This document shows positions 18,179 through 27,500 of a DNA stretch of 64,000 nt, one piece after another. This stretch comes from Magnetococcales bacterium (GTDB lineage Bacteria > Pseudomonadota > Magnetococcia > Magnetococcales > JADFWU01), in contig JADFWU010000001.1 in assembly GCA_015234045.1 (NCBI GenBank), positions 191,943 to 255,942 of the forward strand. Direction: 5' to 3'. Made by a program: the position numbers and the translations under genes. The notes under the pieces are model-generated. The model was not told the DNA's origin. It saw only the letters and a list, made by a program, of their open reading frames with translations, and searched no databases. Position 1 is the stretch's first letter, and each line of letters opens with the position of its first letter.

Positions 18179-21100
18179 TTATCCTGTTTTTTCAGTAGTC
18201 ATTTTTTGCAGAAACCGCAACAATTCCCGTTTTTTAATAGGTTTGGTCAAATGATCATTACAGCCTGCTGCAAGGCTGTGTTTTTTGGCATCTGAAAAGG
18301 CATGGGCTGAAAGGGCGTAGATTGGGGTTGGTTTGAGTCCTTGTTGGGTTTCCCATGTGCGAATTTCACGGGTAGCGGCGTATCCATCCATATTGGGCAT
18401 CTGTACATCCATGAATACAAGGTCAAAACTGTTTTTCTTGAATAGTTCAACCGCAATGCGCCCATCTTGAGCAATGGTCAGTTGGTGTGGTGCGGTTTTC
18501 AGGTAGGCCTGAATCAGCATGGCGTTATCTTCGGAATCCTCTGCCATGAGAATAGTCAAAGCGGCCTTGTCTGTTTTAATAGACTGGGATGAAGAGGTGT
18601 TATTGTCTTGGATAATCGGTGGTTTGATTGTTTTCAGAGGTAATTCAATCTGGAATGAACTGCCTTGTCCTTCTGTACTATCCGCCCAGATATAGCCGTT
18701 CATTTTTTCTACAATCCGGCGACAAATTGCCAATCCAAGACCAGTGCCGCCATATTGGCGCGAAATAGTGGTATCCACCTGAGTGAAGGGTTTGAAAATG
18801 GCTTCCAGTTTATCCGCTGGGATGCCTATACCGGTATCTACAACAGAGATAATGAGTGTTTCTATTTTAGGGCTGTCCAGTTGGATGGTGACATGGCCTT
18901 TATCTGTAAACTTCAGGGCATTGCCGGTTAAATTAATCAGAAGCTGACGCAGGCGGGCAGGGTCTCCACCAATCCATTGTGGCACATTGGCATTGATCAG
19001 GGTATTTAGATGAATGCCTTTATCTATCGCAGGTTGGGTGAAAATATGTGCGACATCCTCAATAAGCGTACGGGTCTCTATTGGACTCTGTTCCAGAATA
19101 ATTTCGCCAGCCTCAATTTTGGATAGATCCAGAATATCATTGATCAAGGTTAACAGGACTTCACCAGAGCTGTTAGCGACATTGATAAAGTGTTGCTTCT
19201 CACTGTCGTGTTCGTTCTCACTTAGAAGCTCAATCATGCCGAGTAACACATTCATGGGTGTACGGATTTCATGACTCATGGTGGCGAGAAATTCGGTTTT
19301 TGCCTTGTTGGCTTGTTCAGCCTCTTCTTTGGCTATACGAAGTGCATTTTCCATCTGTTTGCGTTCCGTGATATCACGCAATACGCCAACTGCATTCCAC
19401 TGACCATCCAGACGCATGGCACCGATATTCATCTCAACAGGAAAAGTTCTGCCATCCTGATGACGGGCATTAAGCTCCAGAAAATGTCCAAAGGCTTCAC
19501 CATCACCTGTTTCTTGAAATAGAGTGAGTCCTTGAATGGCTTTTTGTCGGTAAGCGTCAGCCATGAAAAAATCATCGGTATAGATCTCTCTACCAATCGC
19601 TTCATCACGACTCCAGCCAAACATCTGTTCTGCCGCTCGGTTCCAAAAAGAGATACGGCCCAAAGCGTCCAGATGGATAATGGCATCACGGGCTGCATGT
19701 GCCATGCTGCGCAGGCGAATTTCTGCTGCTTCACGTTGGCGGATCTGTTTGCGAAGTGTGGCACTCCAAGCCAAAGCAACCACCAAAATCAGCGAAAATA
19801 TAGAAATGGTCCAGGCGAGCAAAGTGTAATCAATCCGGGTCCCAATCTGAATTTTTGCCCAGTTTTGCATGATTTTGGTGCGTTCATCACTGGGAAGAAG
19901 CGCAAAGGCTTTATCCATAATGGAGACCAATAGGGCGTTGGATGGTCGGGTCAATAAATAGATGCCTAAGCGCTGTTGTAGTAAACCAGAGATTTTCAGC
20001 GATTCATCACCATCACTGATCAGCTTCTGACGACACACTGGCGCCAGATCCACAAATGCAAAGGCGCGTCCCTTTTTGACAAGTTTCAGTCCGGTTTCCA
20101 TGTCTGGAACCAGAAGGATTTGCTCATCGGGCAGATGTTCCGAAAGAAGCTTCCTTGCCTCAGGCCGGACAACAGTGACGATTTTATTACCTATATGATC
20201 AAGAGATTCTACATAACTGACCGAGTCTCTGGTGACGATGGCTAAAGGGACTTGAACCAAAGGTTGGGTCGTGATGAAGGATTTATTCTGTCGGGTATCT
20301 TCCAGTTTCAGGATAAAATCAAGCTGACCAAACAGAAGGGATTTGCTGGATGGTTCACCTTCTGAATTGGGTTCCAAAGAGAGTTCCACATGCAGTGCTG
20401 TTGCCGCTTTGTTTAATAGCTCACCAATGATGCCATGGAGTTGATTATTCTCATGAATGGATAGCATGGCGATGGATGGTGCACTAAATCTCAAGATAGG
20501 ATGATTTTTCAGCCATCGTTTTTCATTCGGCATCAGCGGAACGTTGTAACTGCCAGATTGATTGGGTAAGGAGACCCATTTTTTTTGCAAATCTGCCAGT
20601 TCTTGTACAGAAACGGCATTCAAGCCTTTTTGAATGATTTGTCCCAATAATGGCCAGTCGTTACGAGCCGCAAAGTGCATCTCACCAGCGGTCAGACGAC
20701 CATCCAGTGTGGTTTCTCCGGCAATACTCAAACCGTGAATCATGCCTTTGCGGATTGCATAGGTGATGGAGCCAAGCGTGCCGAGATAGGCATCCGCTTG
20801 ACCATAGGCGACAGCACGCAACCCCTGAGAGGTGTTTTCGGTTTCCAGTACCGTGATCTCAGGGAAATGTTTTTTTGCTTCCTGGGTGTCAGCATACCCT
20901 TTGACACCAGCCAGGGTTTTTCCTTTAAGATCTGTAATGGTGTGAATGGATGTCTCCTCCTTGCGGACGATCAGAATATGCGGTGTGTCCACATAGGACG
21001 TTGTAAAATCCAGAAACTGAAGGCGATCCTCATTTTTCCATATTGCAGGGAACAGATCTATTTTGCGTTCCTGACCCATGGTCAGCAGAGTATTCCAGGT

Positions 21101-21394
21101 ATGACCGTTGATAAAATTGAGGGTCAACCCTGTTTTGAGCGCGGCCAGACTGATCAACTCAATGGAATATCCTTTTGGAATGCCCTCTTCAGCAAAATCA
21201 TAGGGTGGCCAGTCGGTTTCATTAGCCACACGAATAATGGGATTTTGTGCAATCCAGGCTTGCTCTTGATCGGTCAGAAAAACGGAGGGAGTGGTATGAG
21301 AATCTGGGTTGGCAAAAGCAGGACGGACAGCAACAGAAAAGGCCGTTAATACACAAAAAATAAAGACAATTTGGAAAGTGCCAGATAACCGCAT
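18179..21394 (-). CDS. BvgS-like hybrid sensor kinase with two periplasmic solute-binding domains
   Basis: A 1071-residue inner-membrane kinase. A signal sequence (about 1-28) leads into two tandem family-3 solute-binding-like modules in the periplasm (about 45-270 and 285-525; PPYDFAEEGIPKGYSIEL in the first), a membrane helix near 535-555, a PAS domain, HisKA ([15 protein letters not shown]), HATPase ([20 protein letters not shown]) and a C-terminal receiver (LMAEDSEDN, FMDVQMPNMDG). The ATG at 21392-21394 is chosen over an in-frame TTG four codons upstream because GAGG lies about 7 nt before it. This Venus-flytrap layout senses small molecules in the BvgS family; the ligand is unknown. No regulator gene is adjacent. 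Confidence 0.93.
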   Translation of the reverse strand: MRLSGTFQIVFIFCVLTAFSVAVRPAFANPDSHTTPSVFLTDQEQAWIAQNPIIRVANETDWPPYDFAEEGIPKGYSIELISLAALKTGLTLNFINGHTWNTLLTMGQERKIDLFPAIWKNEDRLQFLDFTTSYVDTPHILIVRKEETSIHTITDLKGKTLAGVKGYADTQEAKKHFPEITVLETENTSQGLRAVAYGQADAYLGTLGSITYAIRKGMIHGLSIAGETTLDGRLTAGEMHFAARNDWPLLGQIIQKGLNAVSVQELADLQKKWVSLPNQSGSYNVPLMPNEKRWLKNHPILRFSAPSIAMLSIHENNQLHGIIGELLNKAATALHVELSLEPNSEGEPSSKSLLFGQLDFILKLEDTRQNKSFITTQPLVQVPLAIVTRDSVSYVESLDHIGNKIVTVVRPEARKLLSEHLPDEQILLVPDMETGLKLVKKGRAFAFVDLAPVCRQKLISDGDESLKISGLLQQRLGIYLLTRPSNALLVSIMDKAFALLPSDERTKIMQNWAKIQIGTRIDYTLLAWTISIFSLILVVALAWSATLRKQIRQREAAEIRLRSMAHAARDAIIHLDALGRISFWNRAAEQMFGWSRDEAIGREIYTDDFFMADAYRQKAIQGLTLFQETGDGEAFGHFLELNARHQDGRTFPVEMNIGAMRLDGQWNAVGVLRDITERKQMENALRIAKEEAEQANKAKTEFLATMSHEIRTPMNVLLGMIELLSENEHDSEKQHFINVANSSGEVLLTLINDILDLSKIEAGEIILEQSPIETRTLIEDVAHIFTQPAIDKGIHLNTLINANVPQWIGGDPARLRQLLINLTGNALKFTDKGHVTIQLDSPKIETLIISVVDTGIGIPADKLEAIFKPFTQVDTTISRQYGGTGLGLAICRRIVEKMNGYIWADSTEGQGSSFQIELPLKTIKPPIIQDNNTSSSQSIKTDKAALTILMAEDSEDNAMLIQAYLKTAPHQLTIAQDGRIAVELFKKNSFDLVFMDVQMPNMDGYAATREIRTWETQQGLKPTPIYALSAHAFSDAKKHSLAAGCNDHLTKPIKKRELLRFLQKMTTEKTG

Positions 21395-21477
21395 GTATAA
21401 CCTCAATGCACTGCGATATCAATCGATAAATCAAGCTTATGCTTTATTTGCCGACATGTCCATATGTTGGACATTAT

Positions 21478-22911
21478 TTACTGTCTAAGCAGCTGATATA
21501 CCGCCTGTTCCAAAACAGACAAACCAGCCCGTGCATCGGCCATATGGGTTAGTTCGCTGTTGTGATGACTGACTCCACCAGCTTCACTGGCCACGAAAAC
21601 CAGTCCACGATTGGAGACTGAAGGCACTTGAACATCATGTCCTGCACCTGAGGCCATTTTAACTACCGGAATGGATAATTGATTTGCTGATTCAATGAGT
21701 AGATTGGCAATTTCAGGTGTTGTCTGTGCGGGTTCAGTGCGGCTTATGATCTGCCAGTGGGCGTGACTGTTGTAGTGCTTTAGTATTTGATTTCCGGTTG
21801 TTTGGATCTCATTTAGTCCAGTATTGAGGATTTCAGAATCGCCGCCTCGGATATCCAGTTGCAGGTGGCATGAATCATTGATCATAAATTGTGGCCATTG
21901 GATGTCAGAAGCGTCTGGTAAACTGGTGATAAATTGCGCTGCTGCCACAATTTGATCAATTCCATCGCGCATGTGCATGGGTTGTGAACCGGTGTGAAAC
22001 GTATGTGGACCTGAGAGAATCAGTTCAAGGCCATTTCGTTGTATGGTGCTTTGAACCTGTTTTTGTGCTGCAATTGCTTGAGCCTCGTTTCGACAGCGGA
22101 GTAGGGTTTGATCTCTGCCAATATTGGGTGGTTTGTCAATGGGTGTGAATGTGGCACGGAATGGACGTTGTTGATGGTCCAAACCTAGGGCAATCCTATG
22201 GACAGCCAAAATAAGTTCTGCAATTACCTTAATTGGCAGTGCAGAACAGTGAATCTGTAGCCGAATTGCACCGGCAATGCGTTGTGTAACCACGCCTATG
22301 GGGGGTCTGCCATGGGAAACGGTTTGGCGGTGATGGGATAGAATAGGCCCTTGTTCGATATGCATCTCCAGTAGGGTATGGCAATTCCCTCTCTCAACAG
22401 GGGAAGGGGCAGGGCCTGAACGTTTAATAACCGATTGATAAAGAGAATTTCTTTGTGAATCGTGAAACTGTTTTGTCTCCTGTATGGAAAGCTTTCCCGC
22501 TGCGCCTTTGGAACCGATACAGGAGATTTTAAATCGTGAAGACTCTTCGCCACGCCAGGCAATGATTCTCAGTGGACGAGTAAGCAATTTGTCCAACTGA
22601 ATGATGGATTGAAGGACCGCAACACCTGCCGCAACGCCCAGTACACCATCATAAACACCACCGTTTGTAACGCTATCTAAATGGGAGCCAATCGCAACAA
22701 CGGCTGTCTGTTTAGTTGTGCCCTTTGGGTAGAATGTGCCGTAGGTATTGCCCCAGACATCTATCTGTTCAGGTATGCCCAAGGCGTTGAGCTGTCGGAT
22801 AAAGCAATGGTGCGCGGTGTCTTCCTGGCTACTGTAGGCGAGGCAGTTTCGTCCAGCTTTGGTGTTGCCGATGTTGGCTAATTGATAGAAAAGTCTTTTA
22901 AAATCAGTCAT
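21478..22911 (-). CDS. M20-type Zn amidohydrolase (hydantoinase/carbamoylase family)
   Basis: A 477-residue cytosolic metal-dependent amidase resembling N-carbamoyl-L-amino-acid hydrolases and allantoate amidohydrolases. Metal-binding positions of the family are visible: GSHLDSV (His), GGVYDGVLGV (bridging Asp), RGEESSRF (Glu pair), LEMHIEQGP (His) and the late GGVSHHNSE (His). The usual length is about 410 residues; extra sequence lies around residues 165-180 and in the lid region. Inner stretches such as QTVSHGRPPIGVVTQRIAGA match the family's substrate lid. The substrate is uncertain: ureido acid, allantoate or another amide. The gene is divergent from the antiporter gene and has no purine- or pyrimidine-degradation neighbours. 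Confidence 0.85.
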   Translation of the reverse strand: MTDFKRLFYQLANIGNTKAGRNCLAYSSQEDTAHHCFIRQLNALGIPEQIDVWGNTYGTFYPKGTTKQTAVVAIGSHLDSVTNGGVYDGVLGVAAGVAVLQSIIQLDKLLTRPLRIIAWRGEESSRFKISCIGSKGAAGKLSIQETKQFHDSQRNSLYQSVIKRSGPAPSPVERGNCHTLLEMHIEQGPILSHHRQTVSHGRPPIGVVTQRIAGAIRLQIHCSALPIKVIAELILAVHRIALGLDHQQRPFRATFTPIDKPPNIGRDQTLLRCRNEAQAIAAQKQVQSTIQRNGLELILSGPHTFHTGSQPMHMRDGIDQIVAAAQFITSLPDASDIQWPQFMINDSCHLQLDIRGGDSEILNTGLNEIQTTGNQILKHYNSHAHWQIISRTEPAQTTPEIANLLIESANQLSIPVVKMASGAGHDVQVPSVSNRGLVFVASEAGGVSHHNSELTHMADARAGLSVLEQAVYQLLRQ

Positions 22912-23038
22912 AGGTTTGTGGGTTACCTTGAATTGAGCGGTTTTGCCCTGTCTGCTGGGTAGGCATCAGCCGTATAGTAACGGGAAAACGTTTGTTAAGG
23001 GATGCTTAAAAATTGGCAATGAGGTTGGTTTATTATTC

Positions 23039-24862
23039 ATGTCACCTTTGATTCTCACTCCTGATTCTGCGCTTCTGTTAAGTCTGAGTATCTGTGCGTT
23101 TGCTGGTATCGTGGTGCATATCGTTGCGGACCACTTTCGTCAGCCTGCTATTGGACCTCTGTTGTTGGTGGGGCTTGTGTTGGGTCCGTCCGGCTTTGGT
23201 GTTATTCATCCTGATGCGATTGATCCGGTTTTTAAGCCATTTCTCTCGGTGCTGGTGGCTCTGATTCTATTTGAGGGCGGATTGACACTGAATGCATCCC
23301 GCTGGCATTCGATAGCACCGGAGATTCGTGGTTTGCTCTCCATAGGTGTGTTTGTGGCCTGGTTGGGTTCGGCGGGGTTGGTTTTTGTATTGTTTGACCT
23401 GCCCGTGGTGCATGCGTTGTTGGCAGGTAGTTTGGTCATTGTCAGTGGTCCCACCGTTGTCCGACCCATGTTACGCCGTATCCGTTTGAAGCCGCCGTTA
23501 CCGCAAATTTTACAGTGGGAATCTGTTCTTATTGATCCTGTTGGTGTCTTCCTGACTTTGCTCTGTTTTGACTGGTTGGTGACTCAAGGGGATGGATGGG
23601 CGCATGTGGGCACCTTTCTGGCACGTTTTTCCATTGGGCTGATTGCTGGCTTGGTGGGCGGTCTGGTGATGAGTCGTATCCTGAAATCACCCAAATTGCC
23701 TGATCATATGGTCAATATGCTGGTTATTGCCTGTATGATGCTGGTCTATAGTCTGTGCGAAGCAATGGCCGCTGAATCGGGCTTGATGGCGGTTGTTATG
23801 GCTGGTCTGGTCATCAGCATTCAAGCGGGTGAGCGGATGCGGCGGTTGGTATACTTTAAGCGTCAGATCACGCCGCTATTGATCTCTTTGCTGTTTGTCC
23901 TGCTGGCAACCAAACTGGAGTTAAGCAAAATCGGAGAATTGGGCCAAAATGGCCTGTTTGCTGTGCTGGGTGTGATGTTTGTCGTGCGTCCGGTTTCCGT
24001 ATTTATCGGTACGTTTTTCTCTGACACACTGGGCTGGAAAGAAAAAACAGCCTTGGCTTGGGTGGCTCCTAAAGGCATTGTTGCTGCGGCGATGTCGATG
24101 CTGCTCTCTCTGGAACTCGGGCAGGATTATCCGGTATTGGGTGATTTTCTGGTGGCGTTTACTTATGCCATCATTTTGAGCACGATTTTGGTGCAGAGTC
24201 TGACAGCTGGGGTGTTGGCCCGTTGGTTGGGTGTTGGCCGTAGTGATCCGGGCTGTTGGCTGGTGGTGGGTGGTAATCCCTTTGCCCGTGCTGTGGCTCG
24301 TGCGTTGAAATCTTCAGGAAATATGGTGATTCTACTGGATCACCGTATTCAGCGGATTGGACAAGCCAGAAAGGAAGGATTGTCTGCTATTCACTCGGAT
24401 ATCTTTAATCTGCGTTTGTTGGATGATCCGGCTTTGGTGAATGTGGAGCAGGTTATCTGCTTGACTGAGAATGATATTTTGAATCAGTTGGCCTGCCGGC
24501 ATCTTTTGGCTTTAGTAGGGTGTAACTGTGTTTACCGATTAACAACGACACAAGAAACCGCTCTGAATATCAAAAAAAGGGACAAACAGACCTACTGTGA
24601 TAGTTTTGGTATCCCTATTTGGCCTCAGTTGGGAAAAGTGCGGCCTCATTTTAAGAAATTATCCCATGGCTCAGAGCAGGTAATATCCAGTTTTGAGCTT
24701 GAAGATATTCTTGCAGATGAAAGGACGCTGCCGTTGTTTCAAATACGGCATAATATGGCGCAGGTGTTGACCTCTTGTGAGCCGCCGTCTGATATGTCTG
24801 AGGGAATTGTAGCTTTGGTGAGCAGCAACGGGAAATCGGTAGCTGGTGTAGATGTGAAATAA
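23039..24862 (+). CDS. CPA-type cation/proton antiporter with C-terminal nucleotide-binding domain
   Basis: A 607-residue inner-membrane antiporter. About a dozen hydrophobic segments fill residues 1-395, including LVLGPSGFGVIHP, LILFEGGLTLN and LVIVSGPTVVRPMLRR, typical of CPA1/CPA2 Na+/H+ or K+/H+ exchangers. From about residue 400 a soluble TrkA-N/RCK-like domain begins (WLVVGGNPFARAVARAL, DHRIQRIGQARKEG), which in relatives binds NAD(H) or nucleotides and gates transport. The ATG at 23039 is preferred to one 96 bp upstream: the extra 32 residues are polar and atypical, the first membrane helix begins right after 23039, and GAGG lies about 14 nt upstream. Ion specificity cannot be read. 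Confidence 0.87.
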   Translation: MSPLILTPDSALLLSLSICAFAGIVVHIVADHFRQPAIGPLLLVGLVLGPSGFGVIHPDAIDPVFKPFLSVLVALILFEGGLTLNASRWHSIAPEIRGLLSIGVFVAWLGSAGLVFVLFDLPVVHALLAGSLVIVSGPTVVRPMLRRIRLKPPLPQILQWESVLIDPVGVFLTLLCFDWLVTQGDGWAHVGTFLARFSIGLIAGLVGGLVMSRILKSPKLPDHMVNMLVIACMMLVYSLCEAMAAESGLMAVVMAGLVISIQAGERMRRLVYFKRQITPLLISLLFVLLATKLELSKIGELGQNGLFAVLGVMFVVRPVSVFIGTFFSDTLGWKEKTALAWVAPKGIVAAAMSMLLSLELGQDYPVLGDFLVAFTYAIILSTILVQSLTAGVLARWLGVGRSDPGCWLVVGGNPFARAVARALKSSGNMVILLDHRIQRIGQARKEGLSAIHSDIFNLRLLDDPALVNVEQVICLTENDILNQLACRHLLALVGCNCVYRLTTTQETALNIKKRDKQTYCDSFGIPIWPQLGKVRPHFKKLSHGSEQVISSFELEDILADERTLPLFQIRHNMAQVLTSCEPPSDMSEGIVALVSSNGKSVAGVDVK

Positions 24863-24864
24863 AA

Positions 24865-24890
24865 AAGGGTGGCGGTTTCCTACCACCCTT
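24865..24890. terminator. Bidirectional terminator between convergent genes
   Basis: Inverted repeat aagggtgg (24865-24872) and ccaccctt (24883-24890) with a 10-nt loop and A/T-rich flanks, directly after the antiporter stop and before the stop of the convergent DHH gene. It could serve both. Confidence 0.7.
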
Positions 24891-24917
24891 ATTTCATCTT
24901 ATCAGTACGTAATCGTA

Positions 24918-26459
24918 CTAATACTCAGTTTCAGCTTCCACCTCAATCTCACGCTCATTCAAAAAGCCCTTAATCTGCTCCATGACCGCCGAAAAGTGGG
25001 CCGAGACAAATTTAATCGCACCCGCCATCTCATGACCACCACCATCCACATTGGCTTCAGGCAACGCTTTTTGCAAACGGTCAATAATGGTCTGAACCGG
25101 CAGAATAGGCTGATTAGCCCGAACAATAACCATATCCGACAAGCAACCTAAAGAAAGCACCGGCTGATTATCATTCTCACGGGTTACAGTGTCGTGGATC
25201 AAACCAATAACTCGGCCTGGATTGGGATAGGTGAATCGTAAGGTGTATTTTTCCAGATCAATATGGGCCAGAGTAACGCCTTTGATCTTTTGAGTACGCA
25301 GGTAGGGCAGGGTGCTTTGCAGTTGCGTATCTTCACCCTCTTTGACCAATTCATTGATAGAGGTCACCAGTTGTTCATTGGTGTACAGCTCTTCAAACAA
25401 CCCTTTGCCCGGCTGATGACGCATGTGATAGGCGGTAAAATCAATGGCAATACCGATTTTACCCAGCTCTTCACGACTTTTGCCGGTTCTTTCAATATAG
25501 GCATCGGTCTCTGGAATTCTACATCGGTCACTGATGCCGGCTACAGCTGGGATCAGTTTATTTTCAAAGTCTTCACAGATAAATCGGGCGATCTCATAAC
25601 TGAGCATTCCAGCACAGGTCTGACTGTCCAAGCCGAACATGTATGGATTAACATGATCCAGAAGATACGGACATACCGATGTTTTACCATTTTCCAATTG
25701 AACCGGATTATGATGGTCAATAACAATCACATCCTTGCCCATGGCATGCATGGTTTTCATGCCGAAAACATCTTCAGGCGTTGAACCATTGTCCAGAATC
25801 AGGATCAATGGACTGCCTTGATCAAAGTTCTCAAACCGTTTGGCTTGGACAATATCCCGAAATACGTCAGCTACTTCGTAAAATGGGGCTTTGGAAGGTG
25901 AACGATAGAGAGCATACTCCGGTTTAATGCCAATTTTTACCATCAACATGCGAATGGCAGACTCCATGGCAATACCGGAGTTAATGCCATCGGAATCGTT
26001 GTGATGCCGGATCAACACCGGTTGATTATTAAATATTGCCTTACGAATACGTGCAGCGATTCGTACCATCACAGTACGCATTTTATCTAAGCGGTCTGAA
26101 GAGATGGAAAAATCAGTGCGAACAGGTTGAGATTTTTGTTCAACAATGGTGTCGAAATCCAATTCTGACGGCGTAATATTCCGAATTTCAATCTGCATGC
26201 GACCGGCACGTGCATTGACATCACCGGACAGACGGACCACATCACCGGCCTTATAGTCGGAATCCCGTGTTACCGCATCAAAATTGCCGCTGCCATCACT
26301 GATCTGAAAAATAACCGGTCCTGGCTTGACCTTGCGGACAATTTTGACATCCCCTTCAAAAAAATCACCAGCTTTCAGGCCAATAAGAGCGTTCTTCTTT
26401 GGGCCTTGTTTGTACTCTCTACGGGGTCGGGATGGTCTGCTTGAGTGTGGCTTTGTCAC
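24918..26459 (-). CDS. DHH-family phosphoesterase (RecJ-like) with N-terminal OB-like domain
   Basis: A 513-residue protein expected to cleave phosphodiester bonds in single-stranded nucleic acid or small nucleotides using two metal ions. After a basic start (HSSRPSRPRREYKQG), residues about 28-110 look like an OB-fold (GDFFEGDVKIVRKVKPGPVI). The DHH domain has RHHNDSDGINSG (motif I), ILILDNGS (motif II) and VIVIDHHNPV (motif III). The DHHA1 end carries VDGGGHEMAGA. The OB-then-DHH order with the HNDSDG motif resembles archaeal RecJ/GAN-like nucleases more than bacterial RecJ, whose OB domain is C-terminal. The start codon is GTG at 26457-26459. The gene lies 26 bp after the coiled-coil protein gene and is probably co-transcribed with it. 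Confidence 0.85.
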   Translation of the reverse strand: MTKPHSSRPSRPRREYKQGPKKNALIGLKAGDFFEGDVKIVRKVKPGPVIFQISDGSGNFDAVTRDSDYKAGDVVRLSGDVNARAGRMQIEIRNITPSELDFDTIVEQKSQPVRTDFSISSDRLDKMRTVMVRIAARIRKAIFNNQPVLIRHHNDSDGINSGIAMESAIRMLMVKIGIKPEYALYRSPSKAPFYEVADVFRDIVQAKRFENFDQGSPLILILDNGSTPEDVFGMKTMHAMGKDVIVIDHHNPVQLENGKTSVCPYLLDHVNPYMFGLDSQTCAGMLSYEIARFICEDFENKLIPAVAGISDRCRIPETDAYIERTGKSREELGKIGIAIDFTAYHMRHQPGKGLFEELYTNEQLVTSINELVKEGEDTQLQSTLPYLRTQKIKGVTLAHIDLEKYTLRFTYPNPGRVIGLIHDTVTRENDNQPVLSLGCLSDMVIVRANQPILPVQTIIDRLQKALPEANVDGGGHEMAGAIKFVSAHFSAVMEQIKGFLNEREIEVEAETEY

Positions 26460-26485
26460 TGTGTATTCCTTATCTTTACAATTAT

Positions 26486-27181
26486 TTATTCTGTATTTGA
26501 TTCAAGGACAATTGTCCCTGGTTCAATCACAATGGTTTGATGCGTTTGAGGTTGTTCACTATTTTCAAGTGCTTCTTGGAGTTGGTCAACTTTCTGTTGT
26601 TGGCGTTTAATTTTCCGGTTCAGTATCTCAATGGCATCTAAGGCATGGATGGACAATTGGGTTTTGAGTTGTTTCTGTTGTTTTTGCAATGCTTCAATCT
26701 CGGAGGCGACACTTTTTTGTGTGGCTTGTTTTACATCAATTTCAGATCGAACGCTTTGTGCTACCTTACGATAGCTGGATGTGTCTACCTGAAGTGAGTC
26801 GAGAAAGCGCACTTTTTCCGCATCAAATAGTTTTTTGCGGTATTTAAGCGCTTTTTTGACCACTTTGTTGGCCCGATCAGCAAGCGTTTTTTCTGCCTGT
26901 TCAAGGGCTGTAATTTGTTTTTGTACCTTTTTTTGAGCCTTTTTCAATGCGGACTTGGCCTGCTTGATTCCTTTAACATGATCGACTTGATTATAGAGCT
27001 CTTTTGCTGACATTGGTTCCTGGTAGGCAGGAATGTCCTTTGATTGATCAAGCAGCATTTGATCAAACTGTTGATCAGGATCAGTAAGCTCTATCTGGAC
27101 AAAGACCGGACCTTCTTCCACATCATCCAAATCAGCACTGTGATCATCATGTGGGTTTGATTGGGTATGATCATGTGTCAT
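26486..27181 (-). CDS. Coiled-coil protein of unknown function
   Basis: A 231-residue soluble protein. An acidic, His-rich start (MTHDHTQSNPHDDHSADLDD) is followed by long uninterrupted coiled coils rich in Lys, Gln and Ala (about 65-215, e.g. KQAKSALKKAQKKVQKQITA). No enzymatic motif or membrane segment is seen and no family is recognised. The ATG has an upstream AGGAAC. It is just upstream of the DHH phosphoesterase gene on the same strand, so it may be a partner of that nuclease (guilt by association only). Confidence 0.7.
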   Translation of the reverse strand: MTHDHTQSNPHDDHSADLDDVEEGPVFVQIELTDPDQQFDQMLLDQSKDIPAYQEPMSAKELYNQVDHVKGIKQAKSALKKAQKKVQKQITALEQAEKTLADRANKVVKKALKYRKKLFDAEKVRFLDSLQVDTSSYRKVAQSVRSEIDVKQATQKSVASEIEALQKQQKQLKTQLSIHALDAIEILNRKIKRQQQKVDQLQEALENSEQPQTHQTIVIEPGTIVLESNTE

Positions 27182-27500
27182 GGCAGAAAGTTCCTGATAA
27201 TTCGTGGTTGGGCTGAAGATTGGTTAAAATAATCTGATATTTGATAGCCTGAAAGCCATTATGATCTGCCTAATTGCCTGAGTGCCACGGAAAAAATAGA
27301 GCACGCCTGTTAAATTCATTGATTATTTTGCAGAATTGCATGTTTTATTTTTATTAGGTGATAAAGAGCAACAATTGATCGACAAATTGTGTCATGATGA
27401 TGAGGAGTGTCAAAGCTTGATATATTGTTGGATGAGTCATGTTGGTTTTTTCGATACCTATGGCACAATCAGTTTATGATTTTCAGACTTTGAGCGAATA
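27182..27500. other. Intergenic region with a solitary family A-like end
   Basis: A 319-bp gap between divergent genes (coiled-coil protein and PocR kinase); promoters for both should lie here. At about 27284-27297 it contains gccacggaaaaaat, which matches the terminus of the family A elements, without a second end. The rest is AT-rich and shows no gene. Confidence 0.45.

Noticed and set aside
20675-21349. 224-codon plus-strand frame over the BvgS-like gene
   Set aside because: Shadow of the periplasmic sensor region; no family features.
22943-23038. N-terminal extension of the antiporter from an earlier ATG
   Set aside because: 32 polar residues without ribosome-binding site or similarity to antiporters; first membrane helix begins after 23039.
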